Assembly: GCA_045106855.1 (NCBI GenBank)
Contig: JBGCFI010000026.1
Location: 1 to 64,000 of the forward strand
Reading direction: 5' to 3'
Source: Granulosicoccus sp045106855
GTDB taxonomy: Bacteria > Pseudomonadota > Gammaproteobacteria > Granulosicoccales > Granulosicoccaceae
Length of the DNA: 64,000 nt
Part shown: piece by piece, positions 45,311 to 53,949 of the stretch
Numbering within the stretch: the first letter of the stretch is position 1
How the letters are laid out: the number at the start of each line of letters is the position of its first letter
The notes under the pieces: model-generated
Seen by the model: the letters and a program-made list of their open reading frames with translations, nothing else
Databases searched by the model: none
Told to the model about the DNA's origin: nothing
Program-made: the position numbers and the translations under genes

Positions 45311-46414
45311 ATGAAATCGGCAACAAGAACACGATATATAATCACGCAAATGACAGCAAGCTTCTTCTTGCTATTGACAATACTCGTGCTTTCAACACCA
45401 CTGCATGCTCAGCAGTTATTTGACCAGAGGGAGTCAATAAAATCAGGATTGTCCATTCGCGTAGACAACGATTTTTTTGTCAATGCAGATTTAGACAAAG
45501 ACTATACCGGTGGAATCGCCCTCGCCTTCTCTGGCAGACAAGCACTGCTTAGCCCGTTCTCTTTTGATGGTGTTCGGGCAAAGCTCAATCAACTGACCGG
45601 CTTCAACCGCTTGTACGACCCTGGTCAGACATTCAAACTGCATGCGATTGAAACGGGTTTTGTTTTTTTTACGCCGTCAGATCTAAGTATTGAAGCGCCC
45701 CAACCTGAAGAACACCCTTATGCCAGCTTGTTCTTTCTGGGTAACAGCCAACAAGTTGTAGCGCCGACTCGACAGCTTGCTTTCAATTCCATGTTTACCA
45801 TCGGCGCTCTCGGGCTGGATTTTGCTGAAGATGTTCATGCCGGGGCGCATGAGGCGACCGGTAGTAATCCACCCAAAGGCTGGGCCAACCAAATATCTTC
45901 CAAAGGGGAAATCACCGCTAAATATAGTGTTGGCATACAAAAATTGGTTGCACAGAAGCGGTTACTTTTTAATCAAAGAGCTGAGTTTAAAGTTGCAGCC
46001 GAAGGCGACATCGGATTTACAACAGGTGCAGGTGTTGGGTTCAGCGCCAGAGTTGGACGCATACACACGCCATGGTGGGGATTTAATCCACAACAGTCTG
46101 ATTATGCCAGCCAAGGTTCACCTATGGCCAGACATAGCAATGGCCTAACTGGTAGAGACGTGTTTTTTTATTTTGGAGCGAATATAAACCACAACCTCTA
46201 TAACGCAATATTACAAGGTCAATTCAAAGACAGCGCAGTAAGCTATAGCGCTAGTGAAATCAATCGTACAAGCACAGAGCTCTGGGCCGGCGTATCACAT
46301 CAGGTTTCACGCCATTGGAATGTCGCTGGATTCGTTCGCAGTCACACTCCTGAATTGAAAAATACTCTGAAAAATAGCCTCTGGGGTGGCTTGACGCTTA
46401 ACCGATCTATGTAA
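45311..46414 (+). CDS. LpxR-like outer-membrane lipid A deacylase
   Basis: A 367-residue protein with a signal peptide ending LHAQQ near residue 34. VDNDFFVNADLDKDYTGG (residues 51-68) matches the LpxR start, where Asn53 and Asp54 are the calcium and catalytic positions; EEHPYASLFF supplies the family His (135). LpxR removes the 3'-acyloxyacyl group of lipid A in the outer membrane. ATG 45311 is preferred over a TTG at 45242 because GGGA lies eight bases before it. The family name is DUF2219/LpxR. It stands alone. Confidence 0.85.
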   Translation: MKSATRTRYIITQMTASFFLLLTILVLSTPLHAQQLFDQRESIKSGLSIRVDNDFFVNADLDKDYTGGIALAFSGRQALLSPFSFDGVRAKLNQLTGFNRLYDPGQTFKLHAIETGFVFFTPSDLSIEAPQPEEHPYASLFFLGNSQQVVAPTRQLAFNSMFTIGALGLDFAEDVHAGAHEATGSNPPKGWANQISSKGEITAKYSVGIQKLVAQKRLLFNQRAEFKVAAEGDIGFTTGAGVGFSARVGRIHTPWWGFNPQQSDYASQGSPMARHSNGLTGRDVFFYFGANINHNLYNAILQGQFKDSAVSYSASEINRTSTELWAGVSHQVSRHWNVAGFVRSHTPELKNTLKNSLWGGLTLNRSM

Positions 46415-46736
46415 GGCCATTGATAATTTCTTGCGAGAATGTGGGGCTGGAAATATACCGGCAACTACGTCCCAGATAACACGCAACGCGTTCACTGATC
46501 GTCTTGACCAGCTGGTTGAACTGTTTGCTATCAATACGCATTATTCAATTGTCGCTGACTTGTTATAACCCCTGGCATGTTATTCCACAGTCGTAGTTTG
46601 GATTGTGTAAAGTCGATCTAGGAATGAGGCAACAAACATCTCGTTACATCGCATAGAGCGGGTATTAGCCATAAACAATGATATATCCTAAGGTTGCTGC
46701 CTATTTCAGGTCATAGCGCACTAAAAGGATTTAGAC
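46415..46736. other. Intergenic stretch, nothing clear
   Basis: 322 bases between the LpxR-like gene and the repeat-protein gene. AGGA in TAAAAGGATTTAGAC is the ribosome site of the downstream gene. I see no other feature. Confidence 0.5.
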
Positions 46737-47525
46737 ATGGGTGAACAACGGCTCTATTTTGCCAATAGAAGCATTTTAAAGTCAGAACAAGGTATTTGCA
46801 GAGCACGATGCCTCCTTCGCTTGTTGTCTAGTATCCCGTTTCTTCAGATGTGTGCAGGATTAGCTGCCTGCAAATCTATAGGTGACTCGTTCCACAGGCC
46901 TGTTCAAAGGCACACCCAATCACAAGTAGAATTCGTCCGCGCTTTCGAAAATCTCAAAGGCATAGAAAAAAGGATAATATCTGAACGTCCACAGAATATA
47001 GAGTCCTTATTACTACTATTTTTGCATAAGCAGATGAGCGAAGTCCGCACTTCGGAGGTCAAACAGCACTGTAGTCCGAATTCGAAGGATGTCGGTTCCT
47101 GCCTTTATCAAGTGCACGATCAGCTTAGTGTCTGTTGTAGCTCCAGTGTTCGGCGTGTCGTTGGAATTCCGGGTATTGCGAAACAGCAAATGTATGGGGG
47201 CCTGTTGCTACCTGCGGGTAGCGAAACCGACATTAGTGGTGACTGCACATCCAGTCTGGTTACGCTTCACGAAAGCGTGAAATACGGTGACTTTTATTTA
47301 GGCCCGGGCCAAGTCCTTTTTGATGACGAGCGGCAAATTAGTTATGCTGATTTGACACATGGGCAAAGCTACAAAGGATTGATATTAGCTGGGGGTATGC
47401 CGAATCGTGTTCAATTTGAAGCACCCAACAGAATAGTCAGCGCAACCCTCGCTAAAGACTCCTCCTATCAAGGTTATCATCTGCGAGCTGGTACAAATGT
47501 TGATTTTATACTAACGGAGCTTTGA
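46737..47525 (+). CDS. Repeat lipoprotein, N-terminal piece (frameshifted gene, part 1)
   Basis: A 262-residue frame with AGGA eight bases before its ATG. The N-terminus has Arg-rich sequence, a hydrophobic stretch and a possible lipobox GLAAC near residue 45, so the product may be a lipoprotein. From about residue 155 it contains about 35-residue beta repeats of the type G-x-x-L-x-x-G-x-x-V-x-F...x-x-A-x-L (GLLLPAGSE, FYLGPGQVLFDD, GLILAGGMPNRVQFE, GYHLRAGTNVDF). It breaks in the middle of a repeat: a one-base deletion at the TTTT of 47504-47507 moves the continuation (TNGALKQATL) into the next frame. The repeat family is known only as repeat proteins of unknown role. Confidence 0.7.
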   Translation: MGEQRLYFANRSILKSEQGICRARCLLRLLSSIPFLQMCAGLAACKSIGDSFHRPVQRHTQSQVEFVRAFENLKGIEKRIISERPQNIESLLLLFLHKQMSEVRTSEVKQHCSPNSKDVGSCLYQVHDQLSVCCSSSVRRVVGIPGIAKQQMYGGLLLPAGSETDISGDCTSSLVTLHESVKYGDFYLGPGQVLFDDERQISYADLTHGQSYKGLILAGGMPNRVQFEAPNRIVSATLAKDSSYQGYHLRAGTNVDFILTEL

Positions 47526-48523
47526 AGCAGGCGACTCTGGTCAAGTCAAAACGGATTGGTAACTATCTGATTCCTCCAGGAAAGGTATCGTTTCTTGAAA
47601 CAGGCTTTGTGCCCAGAGCAAAGCTTGCTGAACCTCTCAACACACCTAGTGGCGTGATTCCGCGTTACACCGACGTACATTTGGATGAACAGACCGGTTT
47701 ACAGCAGATCTACATTAAACACGATTGGAAAATTAGTAGTTTGCCTGTGCCGAAGAGAATGTGGCTCGAAGTCCATTCTAATGGACAATTGAAGTACCTG
47801 GATACCACGTTTTATCCGATAGGCTTTAAAGGACGTGTATATCCGGAATCAACTCGTCTGGAATTTTCGGCCGATGGCCGTGTCGTTCGTGATAGCTACA
47901 CAGATGGATCTCTAAGGCCTGTGACCAGTTATTCCGATTTTCATCCACCTCATACTGAATTGCAGCAGGCACAAAAAATCGGATCACTAGAATTTCCAAA
48001 ACACAGTTTTGTCTACAAACGGCATGATGGCTCTCTTAGATTCGCAATACCCCCATATTCGATGATTTACCAAGGTTTTTTACTCGATGCTTCGCTGATT
48101 CGATTTAGTCACAGCAATCTCGTGTCTGAAGCAACGCTTGGCGCAGAAAAAAACATATCCGGAATAGTATTGCCAAAGGGCTCAACCATTAAATTTGATA
48201 CCAATGGGAGCTTGGATAGTGTATTTCTTAGAGATCGAGTAAAAGTAGATGGTAATTGGCTTGTAGAAAAACAAACTATAAAAATCCACCCTAATGGAAC
48301 GCTCAAACAATATACAGTAGAGGGAGGCGCAACATTTTCAGGCCTTGAGTTTGTTCGGCCAGTGAGTTGGGAGTTTTACGATACTGGAAATGTCAGATCA
48401 ATTTATACTGAAGAACCCTTTGAGTACGATGGTGTCGTGTTTGATGGAAACACGGTTTTTTTCATCCGAATGGCTCTGCATCATCTGGCGTTCTCAATAC
48501 CGTCGCCACTGTTCAAGGCGTGA
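47522..48523 (+). CDS. Repeat protein, middle piece (frameshifted gene, part 2)
   Basis: A 333-residue frame beginning at a TTG that overlaps the previous stop. Its content is the same beta repeat (PPGKVSFLETG, PKGSTIKFDTNGSLDSVFL, IKIHPNGTLKQYTV, SWEFYDTGNVRSIY). The natural start is not this TTG but upstream in the same frame (T-N-G-A-L-K), which shows that the piece was once joined to part 1. It ends at a TGA after the T7 run at 48456-48462 where the expected repeat (FHPNGSASSGVL) continues one frame away. As annotated it lacks a signal peptide, so it is not a stand-alone protein. Confidence 0.6.
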   Translation: MKQATLVKSKRIGNYLIPPGKVSFLETGFVPRAKLAEPLNTPSGVIPRYTDVHLDEQTGLQQIYIKHDWKISSLPVPKRMWLEVHSNGQLKYLDTTFYPIGFKGRVYPESTRLEFSADGRVVRDSYTDGSLRPVTSYSDFHPPHTELQQAQKIGSLEFPKHSFVYKRHDGSLRFAIPPYSMIYQGFLLDASLIRFSHSNLVSEATLGAEKNISGIVLPKGSTIKFDTNGSLDSVFLRDRVKVDGNWLVEKQTIKIHPNGTLKQYTVEGGATFSGLEFVRPVSWEFYDTGNVRSIYTEEPFEYDGVVFDGNTVFFIRMALHHLAFSIPSPLFKA

Positions 48524-48855
48524 AATATGCCACAGGTACCGAACTATTGTTTGACTTAGACGGTAAGCGCATCCATTCCAGGGCTGGCAAGCCGCGTTGG
48601 AAAGATGGTAAGGCTCCGTCGATTCGCAAAAACATTGAGAACAGTATAGTTACCACGACAGTTCTGAGTAATTCCCATAAATCTGTCCGGGTTCTGTCGT
48701 CTATTTTGAACGAAGAAGAGTGCGAAAAAATGTTTCCAGCAGACGGGGAAAGTACATTTCCCGGAGGATTCAGTCTTAATCAACCGCAGATGGCTGTTCT
48801 GTTAGGGTGTGGTGCAACGGATGAACAGTCCGGTATATTAAGTAGATCTCCTTAG
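48520..48855 (+). CDS. Repeat protein, C-terminal piece (frameshifted gene, part 3)
   Basis: A 111-residue frame that overlaps the TGA of part 2 (GTGA). In the same frame upstream, CAT CCG AAT GGC (HPNG) completes the repeat interrupted at the T7 run, so the real protein continues from part 2. The last repeat (GTELLFDLDGKRIHS) is followed by about 90 residues without repeats, ending with two cysteines (EEECEKMF, GCGATDE). Parts 1-3 together would give a product near 705 residues. Confidence 0.6.
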   Translation: MKYATGTELLFDLDGKRIHSRAGKPRWKDGKAPSIRKNIENSIVTTTVLSNSHKSVRVLSSILNEEECEKMFPADGESTFPGGFSLNQPQMAVLLGCGATDEQSGILSRSP

Positions 48856-49056
48856 GCTGCAACATCCCATTATGGAGTGACGAATGGCAAAATTAAGTGT
48901 CCTGCCCTCGGGGTTGTAAAGTTCCATGCCAGTGTCGATTCAGCCAATAGAAAACGGTTGACTCTCATAGTTTTCAGCAACTATGAGAGATCTTTGTCAT
49001 GTTCGCGTTGGCAGAAGAACAGGTACCGGTGGGGTATACGATGTTTGGCTTACTAG

Positions 49057-49099
49057 ATTCCCGCCTGCGCGGGAATGACGATAGTGCGCGGGAATGACG
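49057..49099. repeat. REP-like palindrome and partial copy
   Basis: ATTCCCGC, four bases, GCGGGAAT (49057-49076) is a perfect hairpin of the dispersed CGTCATTCCCGC type found in many proteobacteria. The 15-mer TGCGCGGGAATGACG occurs at 49066-49080 and again at 49085-49099. It lies just downstream of the xerC stop and could act as a terminator or mRNA stabiliser. Confidence 0.75.
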
Positions 49100-49148
49100 C
49101 GTTGTCGGAGGATGATGATTCTCTAACCGTCTTCTGATATTCGAATCT

Positions 49149-50063
49149 CTATCCGTCTTCTGCGACTCGGTTTCGACGTGCTCTGGGATGAGACTCGTCA
49201 TACACTTTCGCCAGATGCTGAAAATCCAGGTGGGTATATATTTGTGTCGTACTGATATCTGCATGACCCAGCAATTCCTGCACGGCTCGCAAGTCTCCAC
49301 TACTTTCCAGCATATGACTGGCGAAGGAGTGCCTGAGCATATGCGGGTAACAATCCCGATCCAGGCCTTGCGACTCAGCCAGTTTTTTCAAACGCATCTG
49401 TACGGTTCTGGGGGCAATACGTTTGCCACGCGAACTCAGGAAAACCGCTGAACAATCCGCACCTGGTAGGCTGCGGCGATAACCAAGCCACTTGTTAATG
49501 GCATCAACCGCATGTTCACCAACGGGCAAATCACGCACCTTGCTACCTTTTCCGGTAACGCGAACCTGACCAACGCTCAGGTCGAGATCTGCCAGGTCAA
49601 TACTTACAAGCTCGGCCAGTCGTAAACCCGATGAGTACATCAATTCGAACATCGCCAGATCCCGACAGATCATGGGATCATTGAGGTTCTGCGACAGCAG
49701 TCTGCTGACCTCCTCCGGGGCCAGCGTCGCCGGCAATGCGTTCTTGTCCTTCGGCGCCAGAATATCCTGCGCCGGATTGACTCTGGCAATTCCATGATCA
49801 ATCATGAAGTTGTACAAGCCACGAACCGCTGACAAGCGCCGGGCAAGACTTCTGCCTGCTATACCATCACGATGCTGTTCGGCCACAATTGCGCGCACAT
49901 CGCTTGCGGATAAGGACTGCCAGTTTTCTATATCGCGCTCAGCTGCCGAACGGGCTACCGCTTTCAGATCCCGCGCGTAGTTGCTGACAGTGTGCGGCGA
50001 AGCACGACGTGCAACGCTCAGCTCTTCCAGATACCGATCTATGGCACTTTGAAAATCGCTCAC
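49149..50063 (-). CDS. xerC: Tyrosine recombinase XerC
   Basis: A 304-residue site-specific recombinase that resolves chromosome dimers at dif with XerD and FtsK. It has the SAM-like N-terminal domain (YLEELSVARRASPHTVSNYARDL) and the catalytic residues Arg in SSGLRLAEL, His-x-x-Arg in HMLRHSFASHML, and His and Tyr in LGHADISTTQIYTH. The start overlaps the DUF484 stop (ATGA). It closes the lysA-dapF-DUF484-xerC operon. Confidence 0.96.
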   Translation of the reverse strand: MSDFQSAIDRYLEELSVARRASPHTVSNYARDLKAVARSAAERDIENWQSLSASDVRAIVAEQHRDGIAGRSLARRLSAVRGLYNFMIDHGIARVNPAQDILAPKDKNALPATLAPEEVSRLLSQNLNDPMICRDLAMFELMYSSGLRLAELVSIDLADLDLSVGQVRVTGKGSKVRDLPVGEHAVDAINKWLGYRRSLPGADCSAVFLSSRGKRIAPRTVQMRLKKLAESQGLDRDCYPHMLRHSFASHMLESSGDLRAVQELLGHADISTTQIYTHLDFQHLAKVYDESHPRARRNRVAEDG

Positions 50064-50863
50064 TTTTTCGCTGCCTGTGCATGGGCAACGTAACTGTGAA
50101 TGCGTCGACTGAGAAGCTCTCCCATCTGGTTGAGAAACATGACGCCTTTGTTAGCGCCGAACCGAGATTCGTCACGGCTGGTCAGCATAACGACTCCAAG
50201 CTTGCGTTCAAACTGAAGTGGAATCATGGCCGCCGATCCCACGTTTGCATGATCAGGTCCGACCATCGCACGAAGCTGCTCGTCGCTTGGCATGCCACAG
50301 ACTGTTTCACGCCCTTTGAACAGTGCGTCGAACTGCTTTACGCGTTTATCAGTGTGCCTTACGGTGGTAGCGCCTTTGACCTGCTCAAGCTTGGGAGCGC
50401 GTTGCCGCGGGCTAGTCTTGGGCTTGCCGGCCTTGTCGGTGGCTTTATTTTCGCTTGCCTTCTTGCGAGGCGCTCTCTTTGGAGCTGGTGCGATCAACAT
50501 CAGATGCACATCCTCTGCATTGAAACTGGTTCGTAGGCAGTTCTGGGTTAACTTGACGATGTCGGGCAAGTTAGAAGCCGTTATGATTTCCTGATTGAGC
50601 AAATGCAGACGCTCATGCAAGGACTCATTCTGCCTCGCCACCGCAATCAGATCACAAAGACTCTTTTCAAGATGTCCGCACTTGCCTCGAAGCACGCTAA
50701 CCTGTTTCTCGATTAACGACACCGCCTTGCCCGAGTCATGCGGGACCCGCAACCTCGTCAGAATATCCTGATGGCTGACAAAGAATTCCGGGTTACGGAT
50801 AAGGTACTTGACGACGGCATCGGGGTCGATTTCGTTGCCAATATCGGTCTGTTCAGGTTGCAT
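50060..50863 (-). CDS. DUF484 protein
   Basis: A 267-residue GAF-like protein always found between dapF and xerC in gammaproteobacteria. The N-terminal VVKYLIRNPEFFVSHQDIL is typical. A basic, low-complexity insert (PAPKRAPRKKASENKATDKAGKPKTSPRQRAPK, read in pieces) lies in the middle, longer than usual. The family function is unknown. It starts seven bases after the dapF stop and its own stop overlaps xerC. Confidence 0.93.
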   Translation of the reverse strand: MQPEQTDIGNEIDPDAVVKYLIRNPEFFVSHQDILTRLRVPHDSGKAVSLIEKQVSVLRGKCGHLEKSLCDLIAVARQNESLHERLHLLNQEIITASNLPDIVKLTQNCLRTSFNAEDVHLMLIAPAPKRAPRKKASENKATDKAGKPKTSPRQRAPKLEQVKGATTVRHTDKRVKQFDALFKGRETVCGMPSDEQLRAMVGPDHANVGSAAMIPLQFERKLGVVMLTSRDESRFGANKGVMFLNQMGELLSRRIHSYVAHAQAAKK

Positions 50864-50870
50864 GTTATCG

Positions 50871-51704
50871 CTACATTCTTGTTTGTCCCTCGAAGACTGT
50901 AGAACATGGGCCAGTCATTTCAATCGAAGCTTGCACATTAGGCCAATGTATTTTCAAATTTCCACCGGGTAAGCTCACGATAACGGTATTGTCAAGGAGC
51001 CCTTGTGAGTGAGCGATGGCCACTGCTGCACAGGCTCCAGTGCCGCATGCGCGTGTCTCACCAACCCCCCTTTCGAAGACTCGCAACCGGATATGCTGCT
51101 TATCGATGATCTGCATGAAACCGACGTTGACACGATTCGGGAATCTTTCATGTCGTTCAACCAGTGCCCCCAGATGCTCTACATCTGCTACACATAGATC
51201 ATCGACGTGAAAAAGTACATGTGGATTACCAATACTGGCAGCACCAACCTTAAAGCGATGTCCGTCGACCTCAAGGTCGTAAAAATCACGACGTTCCTCA
51301 GCAACAAAAGGGATACGCGCTGGCTCGAATTGAGGCACACCCATCTGGACCATGACTTGCTCATCATGCTGCAACTGCAGAGTGATGATGCCCAATGCGG
51401 TATTGACAGGAATGGAACGACTTTGCGTAAGTTTCCGGTCTGTGACAAAACGGGCAAAGCAGCGTGCCCCATTGCCGCAGTGTTCAACCTCATCACCATC
51501 GGCATTGAATATTCGGTAATCGAATTCCGCCTGTTCCACCGTTGGCGCACCCACGACGAGCAGTTGATCAAAGCCAATACCGGTATGTCGATCCGACCAG
51601 CGTTGAACCGTATCACTATCAAGAATAACGCCACCATCCCGGTTATCAATGACCATGAAGTCATTGCCCAGACCGTGCATCTTGGTAAATTCAACGGACT
51701 TCAC
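50871..51704 (-). CDS. dapF: Diaminopimelate epimerase
   Basis: A 277-residue DapF, close to the E. coli length. It converts LL- to meso-diaminopimelate for lysine and peptidoglycan. The opening EFTKMHGLGNDFMVID and both active-site cysteines (HCGNGARC and RACGTGACA) are visible. The start is the GTG at 51704, which overlaps the lysA stop (GTGA) and gives the family N-terminus; longer upstream reading would use lysA codons. Confidence 0.96.
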   Translation of the reverse strand: MKSVEFTKMHGLGNDFMVIDNRDGGVILDSDTVQRWSDRHTGIGFDQLLVVGAPTVEQAEFDYRIFNADGDEVEHCGNGARCFARFVTDRKLTQSRSIPVNTALGIITLQLQHDEQVMVQMGVPQFEPARIPFVAEERRDFYDLEVDGHRFKVGAASIGNPHVLFHVDDLCVADVEHLGALVERHERFPNRVNVGFMQIIDKQHIRLRVFERGVGETRACGTGACAAVAIAHSQGLLDNTVIVSLPGGNLKIHWPNVQASIEMTGPCSTVFEGQTRM

Positions 51705-52948
51705 GGCAAAAGAAATTCCTGTGCAAAAAGTGCTTCGGTTTCCTCTCGGGAGCGAACCAGGAACGCATTGTCTCCGTCGACCATCACCTCGGCAGCACGG
51801 GGACGCGTATTGTAATTTGAGCTCATCACGAACGCGTAGGCACCAGCGGAGCGTACACATAGTAAATCGTTTTCCGCAATCGCAAGTTGACGTTCTTTAC
51901 CGAGGAAATCTGCCGACTCGCAGATGGGTCCGACCACATCATAAACACGTGACTCACGCTCTAGAGTCTCAACCTCTTCTATCGCCTGCCAGGCGCTATA
52001 CAGTGCCGGGCGTATCAGATCATTCATGGCAGCATCGACCACGGCAAAATGCCTATCTTCATTACTTTTCAGGTATTCAACGCGCGTTAAGAGAATGCCA
52101 GCCTGACCAACGATATAACGGCCGGGCTCAACCAGTATCTGCAGGTCTCTGTCGCCAATTACGTTTTTAACACAGTCAGCCCATGCCTTTACATCCAGGC
52201 TGGTATCTCCCTCACCATAGCCAATACCCTGACCACCACCCACATCGATGTGGCTCAGATGAATACCTTCTTCCTCCAGCGAATCCACCATCGATACCAG
52301 TAGTTTCACAGCATCCTCATAAGGTTCAAGGCTGGTCAGCTGCGAACCAATGTGGCAATCAATCCCTTGCACGTCAATGGAAGGATGTTGTGCCGCACGT
52401 CGATACGTCTGCATGGCGTCCGCCATGTTGATACCGAACTTGTTTTCTTTAAGACCAGTAGAGATATACGGGTGCGTCATGGCATCAACATCAGGGTTGA
52501 TGCGCAGGGAAACCGGCGCAACCACACCATGCGCCTTGGCAACCTCTGCCAGCCTATCAAGTTCTGAGACCGATTCGACATTAAAACAGCGAATTCCCGC
52601 CTCGAGAGCCGCAACCATCTCACGCTCGTTCTTGCCGACACCTGAAAAAACAATAGATGATGGCTTGCCACCGGCAGCCAGTACACGTTTGAGCTCCCCT
52701 ATGGAGACGATGTCAAAGCCCGAACCCAGACGCGCCAGGGTGTCGAGAATAGCCAGATTACTGTTGGCCTTGACTGCGTAACAGATGAGATGGTCAGAAC
52801 CACTGAGTGCATCGGCGAATTCGCGCCATGCGTGTTCGATACTGCCTCGGTTGTACACGTATAACGGTGTACCAAATTCCTCAGCCAGCTCACTGCAGCG
52901 CTTGTTATCGGTCATCAATGACCCGGATTGTCGGTAGAAAGGCGTCAT
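51701..52948 (-). CDS. lysA: Diaminopimelate decarboxylase
   Basis: A 415-residue PLP-dependent enzyme that makes lysine from meso-diaminopimelate. The PLP lysine lies in ICYAVKANSN near residue 58, with HIDVGGGQGIGY, LVEPGRYIVGQAG and the C-terminal YNTRPRAAEV as expected. It is the second gene of lptM-lysA-dapF-DUF484-xerC and overlaps dapF by four bases. Confidence 0.96.
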   Translation of the reverse strand: MTPFYRQSGSLMTDNKRCSELAEEFGTPLYVYNRGSIEHAWREFADALSGSDHLICYAVKANSNLAILDTLARLGSGFDIVSIGELKRVLAAGGKPSSIVFSGVGKNEREMVAALEAGIRCFNVESVSELDRLAEVAKAHGVVAPVSLRINPDVDAMTHPYISTGLKENKFGINMADAMQTYRRAAQHPSIDVQGIDCHIGSQLTSLEPYEDAVKLLVSMVDSLEEEGIHLSHIDVGGGQGIGYGEGDTSLDVKAWADCVKNVIGDRDLQILVEPGRYIVGQAGILLTRVEYLKSNEDRHFAVVDAAMNDLIRPALYSAWQAIEEVETLERESRVYDVVGPICESADFLGKERQLAIAENDLLCVRSAGAYAFVMSSNYNTRPRAAEVMVDGDNAFLVRSREETEALFAQEFLLP

Positions 52949-52982
52949 GTTGGAAATGAAATATCTAAATTAAAGTGGGAAG

Positions 52983-53195
52983 CTATTGCGTCGCTGGAGT
53001 CGCTGATTTTTTCTTGACTGTTTCTGCTTCATCTGTGTTGCCCTCCTCTGACTCGATGATACGTTCGTTTGCGATTTCGAGCTCTTTTACCAGTTGCAGG
53101 TCGGGCGGCAAAAACAATTCCCCCTTGTTGCCGCAACCCGCGAGAATCAGCACCGCAAAAAAAACGCACAGATACGCTGTCAGTAGTCGGAACAT
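52983..53195 (-). CDS. lptM: Small LptM/YifL-type lipoprotein
   Basis: A 70-residue lipoprotein with lipobox LAGC (Cys21) followed by GNKGELFLPP, the family signature (CGxKGxLxLP). In E. coli LptM helps LptD fold and mature. The rest is acidic and then Lys/Thr-rich. The position just upstream of lysA fits. The short length and the signature rather than overall similarity support the name. Confidence 0.85.
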   Translation of the reverse strand: MFRLLTAYLCVFFAVLILAGCGNKGELFLPPDLQLVKELEIANERIIESEEGNTDEAETVKKKSATPATQ

Positions 53196-53271
53196 AACGC
53201 AACCTCACTTGCACTACAGGGCATTGGAGTATACTCGCCTGCGCACATCAACCGAGTTTTCAAGCCGCCTC

Positions 53272-53949
53272 ATGAGTACCAAATTGCTCGACAGCATCGA
53301 AATCAGCACTGCTGACCAGTGCGAATACAGCGTTATCTGGTTGCACGGGCTGGGAGCCAGCGGCCATGACTTCGAACCCTTGGTACCTGAGCTGAACCTG
53401 CTGGAACGGCCGGGCGTCCGATTTGTGTTCCCGCACGCACCCATCCGTCCGATTACCATCAACGGCGGTGCCGCCATGCGCGGCTGGTACGATATCAACT
53501 CTCTGGATTTCGACGAACGCGAACAGGATACAGCGGGGATTCGCGAGTCGGCAGCACACGTCAACGCACTGATAGATGCCGAAATAGCACGCGGCATACC
53601 GTCAACCAATATCCTGCTCGCAGGCTTCTCCCAGGGCGGTGCAGTTGCCCTGTTCACAGCGCTGACCACGGCACACAAGCTCGGCGGTATCATGGCTTTG
53701 TCTACGTACCTGCCCATACAGGAAGCCGCGCTTCAGGAGCTGACAGAGCACGGCAGACAATTGCCCGTGTTTATGGCACACGGACAATTCGACGACGTTA
53801 TCCAGATTCACTATGCCGAGCAGTCACACACGGTGCTTGCTGAACAAGGGATTGAGGTGCAGTGGCATAGCTATGCCATGGCGCACAGTGTCAGTAGCGA
53901 AGAGGTCACTGACATTTCTGCGTGGCTAAAACGTCAGTTCGGCATGTAG
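53272..53949 (+). CDS. Alpha/beta hydrolase, carboxylesterase/phospholipase family
   Basis: A 225-residue serine hydrolase of the EstB/acyl-protein-thioesterase type. The opening VIWLHGLGASGHDF and the nucleophile elbow GFSQG (Ser120) are clear; Asp174 (GQFDD) and His205 (AHSVS) complete the triad. No signal peptide. It hydrolyses short acyl esters; substrate unknown. ATG 53272 follows the minus-strand lptM gene divergently. Its end overlaps argH convergently. Confidence 0.93.
   Translation: MSTKLLDSIEISTADQCEYSVIWLHGLGASGHDFEPLVPELNLLERPGVRFVFPHAPIRPITINGGAAMRGWYDINSLDFDEREQDTAGIRESAAHVNALIDAEIARGIPSTNILLAGFSQGGAVALFTALTTAHKLGGIMALSTYLPIQEAALQELTEHGRQLPVFMAHGQFDDVIQIHYAEQSHTVLAEQGIEVQWHSYAMAHSVSSEEVTDISAWLKRQFGM

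Noticed and set aside
45010..45345. 111-codon minus-strand frame before the LpxR-like gene
   Set aside because: Looks vaguely like a transposase remnant, but no catalytic motif or terminal repeat can be seen, and it overlaps the LpxR start.
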